This document shows positions 16,326-23,685 of a DNA stretch of 64,000 nt, one piece after another; the first letter of the stretch is position 1, and each line of letters starts with the position of its first letter. Location: NCBI GenBank assembly GCA_018268915.1, contig JAFDVQ010000006.1, forward strand, positions 62,001 through 126,000, read 5' to 3'. Source of the DNA: Acidobacteriota bacterium (GTDB lineage: Bacteria; Acidobacteriota; Terriglobia; Terriglobales; Acidobacteriaceae). Made by a program: the position numbers and the translations under genes. The notes below the pieces were generated by a model. The model was not told where the DNA came from. It did not search any database and saw only the letters and a list, made by a program, of their open reading frames with translations.

Positions 16326-16403
16326 GGCAGTTCAATCTGCCCGTCCCGACCATTAAATTCCTATCCGCCTAGTCAGCCTTCGTGCATCGCAGTTCAACTG
16401 CCG
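16326..16403 (+). repeat. Direct repeat, tRNA-Pro 3' end plus flank (copy 2)
   Basis: This is the second copy of the 79-base repeat, with one A deleted in the T-loop sequence. Upstream, GCGAGGGGTC (from about 16293) also matches the tRNA anticodon-arm/variable region, but about 20 unrelated bases separate it from the T-arm, so no functional tRNA can fold. Copy 2 ends one base before the stop triplet of the sigma-factor remnant. Confidence 0.88.
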
Positions 16404-16404
16404 A

Positions 16405-16756
16405 TCAGAGCAAGTCGAGGCGGTCTAGAACTTCGGTTAGTTTGCGGCGGGCGTTGAAGAGAAAGTAATAGAGCTTACGGACACTCATGCCTAGCATGCT
16501 GGCGGTGTGGTCGTGGCGGAGTCCGTCGCGATAGGTGAGGAGCAGGACTTGTTCTTCTTCGGGATCGAGCTGTGACAACGCGCGCTCGGAGTCGATCACG
16601 CTGACCTGGCGGCTGTCGGCCTCTCGGCTTCGGCGCTCTTTCCAGCCTGAGAACCCGGGCTTGCAGGTTCTGCCGTGGTGGGCGGAGAGCGACGCGTTCG
16701 AAGGCCCACTGTTTGAGCCGCATGATGGCCATGACTTGGTCGGATAGGGCCTGACC
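16405..16756 (-). pseudogene. Remnant of an RNA polymerase sigma-70-family factor
   Basis: The 3' part reads as a sigma region-4 helix-turn-helix: ALSQLDPEEEQVLLLTYRDG, then HTASMLGMSVRKLYYFLFNA and RRKLTEVLDRL. The upstream part, LSDQVMAIMRLKQWAFERVA, is in another frame, so a frameshift lies near 16690. A TGA stands five codons before LSDQ and no region 2 is present. The gene is therefore 5'-truncated and frameshifted. It abuts the tRNA repeat on one side and the marR promoter on the other. Confidence 0.6.
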
Positions 16757-16774
16757 TCACCAATTCAAAATATA

Positions 16775-16803
16775 TTGACTATAGTTTCCAAAGAAACCAT
16801 AAT
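16775..16803 (+). promoter_or_regulatory. marR promoter with operator between -35 and -10
   Basis: TTGACT (16775-16780) and CATAAT (16798-16803) are exactly 17 bp apart. The interval holds the palindrome TATaGTTTC-caaa-GAAACcATA (16780-16801). A MarR dimer bound here would block RNA polymerase directly. The ATG at 16811 lies about 7 bases after the -10 box, so the transcript is predicted to be leaderless or nearly so. Confidence 0.75.
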
Positions 16804-16810
16804 AGTGTCT

Positions 16811-17281
16811 ATGGAAACTAGCGCTGCGCGGTCGGCGATATCCGATCTTGAGAGTCACCTAGGCTACTGGCTCCGTCGAGTCTCGAATTCTGTATCCGGA
16901 GGATTTGGCCAGTCTCTCCATGCCACTCAAACGTCGGTCGCTGAGTGGGTCCTACTCCGCCACCTCTGGGACAGGGATGAGGCTTCACCGGCAGAGATGG
17001 CGGAGGCTCTGACGATGACCCGTGGCGCGATTTCCAAGATCATCGACAAACTCGAGACCAAGGGCTGGATCAGGAGCAAGGTGAACCCAGAAGACAATCG
17101 AGGGCAACTGCTCTCGTTGACCACTGCGGGGCGCCGCATTGTTCCCGAACTTGCACGTATTGCCGATCTCAATGATCTGAGGTTCTTTTCCTGTCTCGAT
17201 TCAGGGGAAAAGGCTGCTCTGCGCCACCTACTCGGCAAACTCGCAGCACATCATCAAATGCACGATATGCCGTTGGTATGA
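16811..17281 (+). CDS. MarR family transcriptional regulator
   Basis: The start at 16811 gives 156 residues; an in-frame ATG at 16775 would lie inside the promoter. The winged helix is clear: TSVAEWVLLRHLWDRDEASP, then AEMAEALTMTRGAISKIIDK and LETKGWIRSKVNPEDNRGQL with the basic wing. N- and C-terminal helices form the dimer interface. It probably represses itself and the DUF1398 gene 42 bases downstream. The ligand is unknown. Confidence 0.9.
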   Translation: METSAARSAISDLESHLGYWLRRVSNSVSGGFGQSLHATQTSVAEWVLLRHLWDRDEASPAEMAEALTMTRGAISKIIDKLETKGWIRSKVNPEDNRGQLLSLTTAGRRIVPELARIADLNDLRFFSCLDSGEKAALRHLLGKLAAHHQMHDMPLV

Positions 17282-17323
17282 ACTTGTGCCTATCCATTCA
17301 CCCATGACAAAAGGAGGACTTTC

Positions 17324-17740
17324 ATGAGTATTGCAATTGATAATCTGAACGCCGCAATGCAGAGAGCGGCTGTCATTCGGCCAAAAGTGGGCGGATTTCC
17401 GTACCTCGCCGAGAGTCTTCGACAAGCCGGAGTCACTCGCAACATTTGGTCCCTCCCCGCGTGTCAAAGCTTGTTCCTCACCTCGCAGGGAGCGGTCATG
17501 ACGCAAGGCGTTCCTCTTATATCTGGCACCGTGGACGTACCGTCCTTCAATCGTAAAGCCCTGATTAGGGCTCTTAGAATCGATCAGGCTGGAGAAAGCA
17601 CATTTCCAGAGTTTCTCGCGGCTAGTTGGAGCGCGGGAGTGGTGCGCTATGACGTGGATTTCGCAGCCCGCAAGGTAGCTTACCAGGGCTCGAACGGCGA
17701 GGAGTATGTCGAAGACTATCCAGCGGTCGAACTTAACTAG
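17324..17740 (+). CDS. DUF1398 family protein (YbcV-like)
   Basis: The 138-residue soluble protein starts behind AAAGGAGGAC. Features typical of DUF1398 are RPKVGGFPYLAESLRQAGVT, LPACQSLFL, the turn QGVPLI and the C-terminal FLAASWSAGVVRYDVDF, then YQGSNGEEYVEDYPAVE. The family is widespread, small and of unknown biochemical role. It forms a two-gene unit with marR, so it should be inducible by the MarR ligand. Confidence 0.85.
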   Translation: MSIAIDNLNAAMQRAAVIRPKVGGFPYLAESLRQAGVTRNIWSLPACQSLFLTSQGAVMTQGVPLISGTVDVPSFNRKALIRALRIDQAGESTFPEFLAASWSAGVVRYDVDFAARKVAYQGSNGEEYVEDYPAVELN

Positions 17741-17930
17741 CTCCTTGGCCCGCGAGAACAGATTTACCTGATGCGCTCGCACAATTCTCGATCAGCCGGT
17801 CACTACGTGCATCATCGCCAAATCGCTCACCAAGCGGACTCGGGGATAATCGAGCTGCATCTAGGTCGAGAGTTCGACAGATTTTCGCTTCAAAGCGACA
17901 GTGGTCGACCACCCACTCAGAACTCTGATT

Positions 17931-18284
17931 ATGCTGGAAACTGACTCTCTTCGATCTGCTGACGCAAACCGCGAAAGGGGACACTGACCTACTTCGACAG
18001 GATGATCAAGCTGGAGATGTGTTTGCTACGCCGAGGGAGGTCGATTTCGCTTTTGAGAGCGCCGAGAGACAGAATGCGGACGCCTTTGCAGAGTTCGTAA
18101 ACGGGAAAAAGTCGGGAGAGCAACGGTGACCGAACTGGAAGGTAGCAGATGCCGCATCCTCGTTTTCATCACAATGCCGGTAACTCAACATCTCATCTGC
18201 ACAGTCTAGGGCTTCATGTTATGTCTGAGCCGGATATTTTTAATCGACTATCAGGGCTGGGGATCGGTCATCCAAAGGCCTTGA
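17931..18284 (+). pseudogene. Decayed RraB-like (ribonuclease E inhibitor B family) gene
   Basis: Three segments join into one protein of about 115 residues. Frame 1 from ATG 17931 reads MLETDSLRSADANRER. A +1 slip at AAAGGGG (about 17975) leads to DTDLLRQDDQAGDVFATP, then REVDFAFESAERQNADAFAE. A second slip near 18110-18125 restores the first frame with ILVFITMPVTQHLICTV. A TAG (probably from TCG) interrupts, followed by GFMLCLSRIFLIDYQGWG. PREVDF and the terminal Y-x-GWG are typical of the RraB fold. Three independent lesions argue for a pseudogene rather than a single sequencing error. Confidence 0.6.
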
Positions 18285-18379
18285 ATCAACTCGGACTTTT
18301 GCCGACCTTTTCGCCTCAAAGCGATAGTAGCCGACCCTACGGTATCTGACCAAAATTCATGAGGCACAATGAGTGATAC

Positions 18380-18827
18380 ATGGAGCCATCAGGCTATGCA
18401 ACCGCGATCACGTTAACGCCTCCGCCCGAACTCAACGGCTCAGTGCCGAGAAGAGCGCAGATGGACTATGGAGACGCGCGTTATCTGTTGACGGTCGTAA
18501 TGCTGTTCTTTGTAGGCGGATTGATCTTTTTCGGATTGCTCGGTCATGAAGACTTCAAGTCCGGCAAAGAGCTTTATTGCGACGTGATGCTCTTGAGACC
18601 ACGGCCAGGTAACTGGGTTTTCGTGTGGTCGTTACTCGCCAATGTCGGTCAACTTCGAGTTCAGTGTTGATGGGGTGAGCTACTACGGCGAAGCTCTAGA
18701 GCTGCAGAATCCTCAACCTGGAACTTCGTTTGACAAGGGCGATGAGATACCTGTGCGCTTTCTTCCATCCGATCCTGCTATAAACCACCCGTCTGCTTGG
18801 GAGTGGTCGTTGGCCATCGGATGGTAG
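18380..18827 (+). pseudogene. Frameshifted DUF3592-like membrane protein gene
   Basis: The first frame (18380 to about 18600) encodes one membrane helix (YLLTVVMLFFVGGLIFFGLL). The coherent continuation is in another frame from about 18597: DHGQVTGFSCGRYSPM, then SVNFEFSVDGVSYYGEALEL and GDEIPVRFLPSDPAINHPSA. That second part is the usual DUF3592 strand pattern (a VTG turn, V-DG--Y-G, and PVRFLPSDP). A one-base gain or two-base loss near CTTGAGACCACGG would join them. It may be a pseudogene or an assembly error. Confidence 0.55.
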
Positions 18828-18936
18828 TCAATCGAGATCAGACCACGTCGACTTCGAAATGAATTCGACACTGACACTCGCGAAGATTATGATTCCGAAT
18901 CAAGAAACGCAAAGAGAGGACCGTTAGCTCGGAGCT

Positions 18937-19686
18937 ATGAAATACAGGACCTTGATCTGGGGTGTGATTTCGCCGGTATTGGCGTTTTTACTCTATGGGC
19001 TTGTATACGAGTTCCTCACGCGTCGCAGTTCTGCGCCGGAGAAGGATTGGCTCTTTCGGCTTTCAGTTTCCTCACTTGCGATGAGTGTGCCGTTTCTCGT
19101 CACGCTCTGGTCTGCTGTTTCTGATAGGCACAAAAATAAGTTCTCGACATCAGGAAAGATCGGCCTCTGTGTGGCTGTGCTATCCCTGGGTCTGCTCGCA
19201 AAACCAATCAGCGACGGTTACTTGCGGTCGAAGCAGGAGAAAAACCAATCGCTGCAGGGCGTTCCAGCTCCGCTTTTCGCCACGATCGATACCAACGGGA
19301 CCATGCAACGCCTGGCTGAGCACAAAGGTCAAGTCGTGATCGTCAACATCTGGGCGACTTGGTGCGGGCCCTGCCGGACCGAAATGCCCCTGCTCGATCA
19401 ACTGTATCGCGACCGCAAAGATAGAGGGTTGGTGGTCTTCGGTATTTCGGACCAATCCGTAGCCACGCAACGGAAATTTCTTGAGAAGGTTCCCGTTGCC
19501 TATCCACTTCTGACCGTGGACGGTGACGTCCCAAGTTTCTATCGGGATATCGCGCGCTATCCTGCAACTTTTCTTATCGATCGCCAAGGACGATTGCAGC
19601 CCGCCCCAAACCCAGAACAGTCTTTCAATGAACTTGTCTCCTCGGTAGATTCGCTTCTGAGGAGTGATTCAGTTCCTAGAACATAA
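18937..19686 (+). CDS. Membrane-anchored TlpA-like thiol:disulfide oxidoreductase
   Basis: The 249-residue protein has three N-terminal membrane segments (about 8-26, 42-62 and 75-90). A periplasmic thioredoxin domain follows from about 108, with the redox motif WCGPC at 142-146 (VVIVNIWATWCGPCRTEMPL) and the cis-proline region RYPATFLIDRQGR. It likely reduces or isomerises disulfides in exported proteins, possibly in cytochrome c maturation. The multi-helix anchor is longer than the single anchor of classical TlpA/ResA. No cytochrome genes are adjacent. Confidence 0.85.
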   Translation: MKYRTLIWGVISPVLAFLLYGLVYEFLTRRSSAPEKDWLFRLSVSSLAMSVPFLVTLWSAVSDRHKNKFSTSGKIGLCVAVLSLGLLAKPISDGYLRSKQEKNQSLQGVPAPLFATIDTNGTMQRLAEHKGQVVIVNIWATWCGPCRTEMPLLDQLYRDRKDRGLVVFGISDQSVATQRKFLEKVPVAYPLLTVDGDVPSFYRDIARYPATFLIDRQGRLQPAPNPEQSFNELVSSVDSLLRSDSVPRT

Positions 19687-19786
19687 TCCAAATGAAAAAT
19701 TCCCGCCTCAGGCGTTGACTAATCGGCGACGAGTAATCCAATCAAGCGGATCTAGTTCGAGGGGCGAATCACCCGGCAACTCCGTC

Positions 19787-19814
19787 GAAAATGGCCACGG
19801 AGGTGGCCATTTTC
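19787..19814 (+). terminator. Terminator-like hairpin after the TlpA-like gene
   Basis: Perfect 12-bp arms GAAAATGGCCAC and GTGGCCATTTTC surround a four-base loop, 100 bases after the stop. The terminal A:T pairs give the transcript a UUUUC end. Confidence 0.65.
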
Positions 19815-19893
19815 ATCCATATGGGTGGGTCAAGGACCCATGCGTAACTCGGAAGTAAGGAAAATTTTGGTGCGGAGGAAGTCGCACCAAGAG

Positions 19894-20010
19894 TTAGGCC
19901 GTAGGGCATGCGGCGAGAATGCGGCTGGCGATGGCTCGGGCCTCTTCCCACATCTGGCATTCGTGGGGGTCGGGGAGTCGCTTCGCGATCAACTTCGTTC
20001 CAAGCTGCAC
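19894..20010 (-). CDS. Possible 38-residue small protein
   Basis: A GTG-initiated frame encodes VQLGTKLIAKRLPDPHECQM then WEEARAIASRILAACPTA and a TAA. Codon third positions are GC-rich like those of neighbouring genes, and the composition is that of an ordinary soluble helix pair. It lies just after the yggX terminator with no obvious ribosome-binding site. It may be the eroded end of a longer gene. Confidence 0.25.
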   Translation of the reverse strand: MQLGTKLIAKRLPDPHECQMWEEARAIASRILAACPTA

Positions 20011-20017
20011 GTGAAAA

Positions 20018-20039
20018 ATCCCGGCCCCAAGGCCGGGAT
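20018..20039 (-). terminator. Rho-independent terminator of yggX
   Basis: Nine-bp arms ATCCCGGCC and GGCCGGGAT enclose a CCAA loop. On the minus strand the hairpin is followed by a TTTTT run. It lies 26 bases after the yggX stop. Confidence 0.85.
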
Positions 20040-20065
20040 CGCTTCGTTCAAAACCTTAGAAGTGG

Positions 20066-20338
20066 CTACTGTGTCGGCGGCACGTACTCTTGCGGAAGGG
20101 CAGACCCTTCGCCAAAGAAGAACTGCTCCATCTGCTCCACGAGAAACTGCTGAGCCTGTGGGGTCCACGGCTGGAGCCGGTATTCATTCAAAAGCATCTT
20201 CTGGCGGTCGACCCACTCGCTCCACGCAGCCTTTGAAACGTTCTTATAGATCTTCTGGCCAAACTCAGAATCGAACGGGGGCTCGTCGAGGCCCTCCATC
20301 TCTTTCTTGTAACGAACACAAAATACAGTATGTGCCAT
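20066..20338 (-). CDS. yggX: Fe(2+)-trafficking / oxidative damage protection protein YggX
   Basis: The 90-residue protein has the family's usual size and signature: MAHTVFCVRYKKEMEGLDEP with the conserved Cys7, then FGQKIYKNVSKAAWSEWVDR and QKMLLNEYRLQPWTPQAQQF. YggX proteins protect iron-sulfur clusters and are thought to handle labile iron under superoxide stress. The start has GGAGGGG upstream. It is a single gene with its own terminator. Confidence 0.95.
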   Translation of the reverse strand: MAHTVFCVRYKKEMEGLDEPPFDSEFGQKIYKNVSKAAWSEWVDRQKMLLNEYRLQPWTPQAQQFLVEQMEQFFFGEGSALPQEYVPPTQ

Positions 20339-20567
20339 GAACTCTTGCCCCTCCTCTCTATTGTAGGCGATGGAGTTCCAGTACCCTTCTTCCGAAGGAG
20401 ACCAGGCAAGACTCAGAAAGTGAGGACCTGGTTGAACAATCTCGCGACTTCGATATCTCGATCCACGCAGTACCTGCGTACGACTAAAGGCCTCAATCTG
20501 CTTGACTTTGATTCTCGCAGGCGCTTTCTTAAAAGATAGCCACCATTAACAGGGAAGGAAACGATCG

Positions 20568-20984
20568 ATGTCGTACGCAACTTCTGCGGAAGGCGCTCCG
20601 CTGCAGGGTCGAAAGGAACAAGAAATGACGGTGGACGATAAGCCGGCAGTCTCTTACAACGCGGCCAGCGCGATCGCCTACTTTACCTTTGTTCCCGCGG
20701 TCATCTTGCTGCTTGTCCCTCGTTATAAAGAAAGCCCATGCGTCCGCTTCCACGCATGGCAGTCCATTCTGCTATTCATTGCAACGTCGGCTGTGGATAT
20801 AGTTCTGGGAACCATTGCTTTGCTCACCCCTTTCATGGGAACGACCGCGCAGGCCTACTCGATCAGGATGTTTTTTCTATTCTCATTCGTGCTTTGGGCA
20901 GCCTGTGTAGTCATGGCTTCCAGAGGCAAGCGACTGAAGCTTCCCATCATTGGTGGAATTGCAGAGAAAGTATCTCTGAAGTAA
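20568..20984 (+). CDS. DUF4870-type small membrane protein
   Basis: The 138-residue protein starts at an ATG behind GGGAAGGAAA; an ATG at 20625 is an alternative. Three to four membrane helices follow a polar N-terminus of about 30 residues (AIAYFTFVPAVILLLVP, then FHAWQSILLFIATSAVDIVL, then FFLFSFVLWAACVVMA). The motif CVRFHAWQSILLF is characteristic of the DUF4870/TIC20-like group. The function is unknown; it is an inner-membrane protein. Confidence 0.7.
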   Translation: MSYATSAEGAPLQGRKEQEMTVDDKPAVSYNAASAIAYFTFVPAVILLLVPRYKESPCVRFHAWQSILLFIATSAVDIVLGTIALLTPFMGTTAQAYSIRMFFLFSFVLWAACVVMASRGKRLKLPIIGGIAEKVSLK

Positions 20985-21034
20985 GTCACGAAGCTTATTT
21001 GTCTGCCTACTGACGTACACTTCACGGCTGAGTG

Positions 21035-23590
21035 CTAACGGCGCCGGCCTCGTTTATTCGAAAAACGCGGCTTCTTGCGGGATGCACCAGATGCTTGGCT
21101 TTTCTCTCGTCTGCTCTTTTCCTTTTTCCCGGCTTTGGGAATCTGCTTTCCAGTCAGCGGGATTCCTTCCTCAACAATCGAGAACTGTAGACGGCGCTCT
21201 TGCACCAGGATGCGATCGAGGATGACCTGAACGCGATCTCCAGCGTGGAAGCACCGTCCCCATCTTTCGCCAACAATCTCGTGAGTGTTCTCACGCCAGG
21301 TGTAGCGGTCATCGCGAAGACTCTCGATAGGAACCAGACCCTCGACGAAGAGGTCAGTCAGCTCAACAAACATTCCGTACTTTGTCGGATTGAGAACCAG
21401 TGCGGAGAACTCCTCACCGACGCGGTCCTGCATGAATCGAACCTTCTTCCATTCAACGAGTTCTCGTTCGGCTTCGGCAGCACGGCGTTCAGCCTGGCTT
21501 GCCTCTTCCGCGATCTGCGCCAACTCTGCCTCCGCTATCGGTGGTTCGCCCTTGAATCCATCCCGTTCCGGACGTCTCTTCGCGTGATGAATCACAAGTC
21601 CTTTGAAACCTTCATTCGGATGCGTCCAGGGCGAAGCGTGACGACTCTCGCCAACCTCCGCATGACCATCTACGCCTGCCAGAAGAAGTGCCTTTGTGAT
21701 TCGATGAACGATGAGGTCGGGATATCGCCTTATCGGCGAGGTGAAGTGAGTGTAGGTTGGAGCAGCCAACGCGAAGTGACCTTCATTGATCTCGGAATAC
21801 CGTGCCTGGCTGAGCGATCGCAGCATCAGGTAGCTAAGGATGCGCTCTTCTGGCTTTCCCTCAATGCGAGCCGCCAGCTTCTGGTACATCTTCGGAGTAA
21901 CCGCAATGTCCTCGGGAACCTCGTGACTGCGCGCCTGTCGTCCACCGCGCTGGGCCTCCCGCCGGTCGCCTCGGGTCTGAATTCGCTTTACTGGCAGCGC
22001 ACCGAGCCCCAGCGTGTAGCCGAAACCGGCAGCCAATTCCTCAAACTGCACGACGCGACGTGGATCGGGCTTCTCATGAATTCGATAGAGCGATGGCACG
22101 CCGAGATCCTCTAGCCAGGTCGCAACACACTCGTTCGCCGCAAGCATGAATTCTTCAATCAGACGGTTCGCCCAGGTGCGCTCTGCTCGCGTAACTCCCC
22201 GCATCTGCCCCTGCTCGTCGAATTCGATCACAGGTTCAGGCAAGTCGAAGTCGATGGAGCCGCGTTCCTCGCGGCGCTTGTTCATCATCACCGCGAGGCC
22301 CTTCATGCGCTCGAAGTGTGGGACCAACGCGTCATAGCGCTGTCGAACTTCCGGATCTCCTTCCAGGATCGCATGCACGTCGGTGTAGGTCATCCGCTCA
22401 GCAGAACGGATAACGCCTTCCACAACGTCGAAGCTCTCGACCCGGCCCGCTGAGTTCAGCTGCATCAGACAACTCAAAACACGACGATCTTCCCTCGGAC
22501 GCAAACTGCAAACGTCCGTAGACAGTTCGTGCGGCAGCATCGGAATGGCGCGATCTGGAAAGTAAACGCTCGTGCCGCGCAGTCGAGCCTCCAAATCGAG
22601 ATCCGTACCGGAGCCCACGTACTCCGATACATCGGCGATGTGCACTTGCAACTCAAAACCGCCATCCGGTCGATCGCTCACCAGCACCGCATCATCGAAA
22701 TCGCGCGCTGTTTCTCCATCGATGGTGACGATAGGCAGATCTCTGAAATCGCGGCGGCGATTCACCTCTGTCTGATCAACGATGGCGACGGCACGCGCTT
22801 CGGCCAGCACCTTTTCTGGGAAGACCCGCGGAAGCTGGTGCTTGCGAATCATCATCTCGACATCTACACCAAAGTCGTCAGGGTCGCCCAGCACCTCGAT
22901 CACCTTGCCGATGGGTGGACGCGTGGGAGTGGGCCAGCTGGTAATTTCAACGTCAACAACCAGACCCTCGAGATCGTCGAAGTGCGAGTGATTATCTGCT
23001 TCACGCCCAATCACTCGATGCGGGGTCGAAGTTTGCTCCGCGGGAATCTCCTGGCCTCTTGGGATCACGATGGGCTGAGTCATGCGCTCATCGAACGGGA
23101 CGAGTTTATGACCGGGCTCTCGATCAGATCGGGCGTAGTGAAAGACGCCAACAACCGTCGGATTGCGCCGCTCGATGATCCGGGCAATGCGCCCCAGTCT
23201 GCGCCCATCGGCCCTGGGCGGTGCAAGCTCGACGAGAACCTGGTCGCCCTGCATCGCACCGTTGATCTCGTCGGGAGGAATGAAGACATCGTCTTCTTTG
23301 CCGGCTCCCTGCCTGGCATTCGGCCGCACGAATCCATAGCCATCGCGATGAAGATCAAGGCGGCCCGCCAGCAGATTATCCCGCGAGGAACCGGCCGCCT
23401 TCTTTGGAATACTCCAATGCTCTCGGTCTGTTTTGGCGAGATCGCCACGCGCCGTCATTCTGGCAAGTTGCTCAAGAAGCAAGCGCCGCTCGCGGCCTCC
23501 GCCAAGCCCGAGCTCCCTGACAAGCTGCTTGTAGCCCGCCTTGCCTCCGGCGGATCGTCTTATCTGCGCCAGTAGCTCGCGATCATCCAT
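21035..23590 (-). CDS. rnr: Ribonuclease R (RNB-domain 3'-5' exoribonuclease)
   Basis: The 851-residue protein has the full RNase R order. An N-terminal helix-turn-helix-like region (1-60) precedes cold-shock domains (LLAGRLDLHRDGYGFVRP from about 74). The RNB catalytic domain opens with the acidic motif TIDGETARDFDDAV (about 300) and contains the HELSTDVCSL and YTHFTSPIRRYPDLIVHR motifs. An S1 domain follows near 745-815 (VGEEFSALVLNPTKYGMFVE). The last 40 residues form a very basic tail (KKEKSRREKSQ). It degrades structured RNA processively. A Gly/Arg-rich insert (RGDRREAQRGGRQAR) near 560 is unusual. Confidence 0.95.
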   Translation of the reverse strand: MDDRELLAQIRRSAGGKAGYKQLVRELGLGGGRERRLLLEQLARMTARGDLAKTDREHWSIPKKAAGSSRDNLLAGRLDLHRDGYGFVRPNARQGAGKEDDVFIPPDEINGAMQGDQVLVELAPPRADGRRLGRIARIIERRNPTVVGVFHYARSDREPGHKLVPFDERMTQPIVIPRGQEIPAEQTSTPHRVIGREADNHSHFDDLEGLVVDVEITSWPTPTRPPIGKVIEVLGDPDDFGVDVEMMIRKHQLPRVFPEKVLAEARAVAIVDQTEVNRRRDFRDLPIVTIDGETARDFDDAVLVSDRPDGGFELQVHIADVSEYVGSGTDLDLEARLRGTSVYFPDRAIPMLPHELSTDVCSLRPREDRRVLSCLMQLNSAGRVESFDVVEGVIRSAERMTYTDVHAILEGDPEVRQRYDALVPHFERMKGLAVMMNKRREERGSIDFDLPEPVIEFDEQGQMRGVTRAERTWANRLIEEFMLAANECVATWLEDLGVPSLYRIHEKPDPRRVVQFEELAAGFGYTLGLGALPVKRIQTRGDRREAQRGGRQARSHEVPEDIAVTPKMYQKLAARIEGKPEERILSYLMLRSLSQARYSEINEGHFALAAPTYTHFTSPIRRYPDLIVHRITKALLLAGVDGHAEVGESRHASPWTHPNEGFKGLVIHHAKRRPERDGFKGEPPIAEAELAQIAEEASQAERRAAEAERELVEWKKVRFMQDRVGEEFSALVLNPTKYGMFVELTDLFVEGLVPIESLRDDRYTWRENTHEIVGERWGRCFHAGDRVQVILDRILVQERRLQFSIVEEGIPLTGKQIPKAGKKEKSRREKSQASGASRKKPRFSNKRGRRR

Positions 23591-23685
23591 CCTTCAAGAG
23601 TAGTGCAAAGGTGCGTTACGGGAACGCCAGCCTTCATGCAAGCCGAATGAATTGAAAGCAGAGAACCCTCGACGGGCCTTCGGGA

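Noticed and set aside
16143..16457. A 104-codon frame across the tRNA repeats
   Set aside because: It arises from reading the tRNA and its direct repeat as protein; the repeated peptide simply mirrors the DNA duplication.
22529..23575. A 348-codon plus-strand frame inside rnr
   Set aside because: It is a mirror of the RNase R coding strand caused by GC-rich codon bias.
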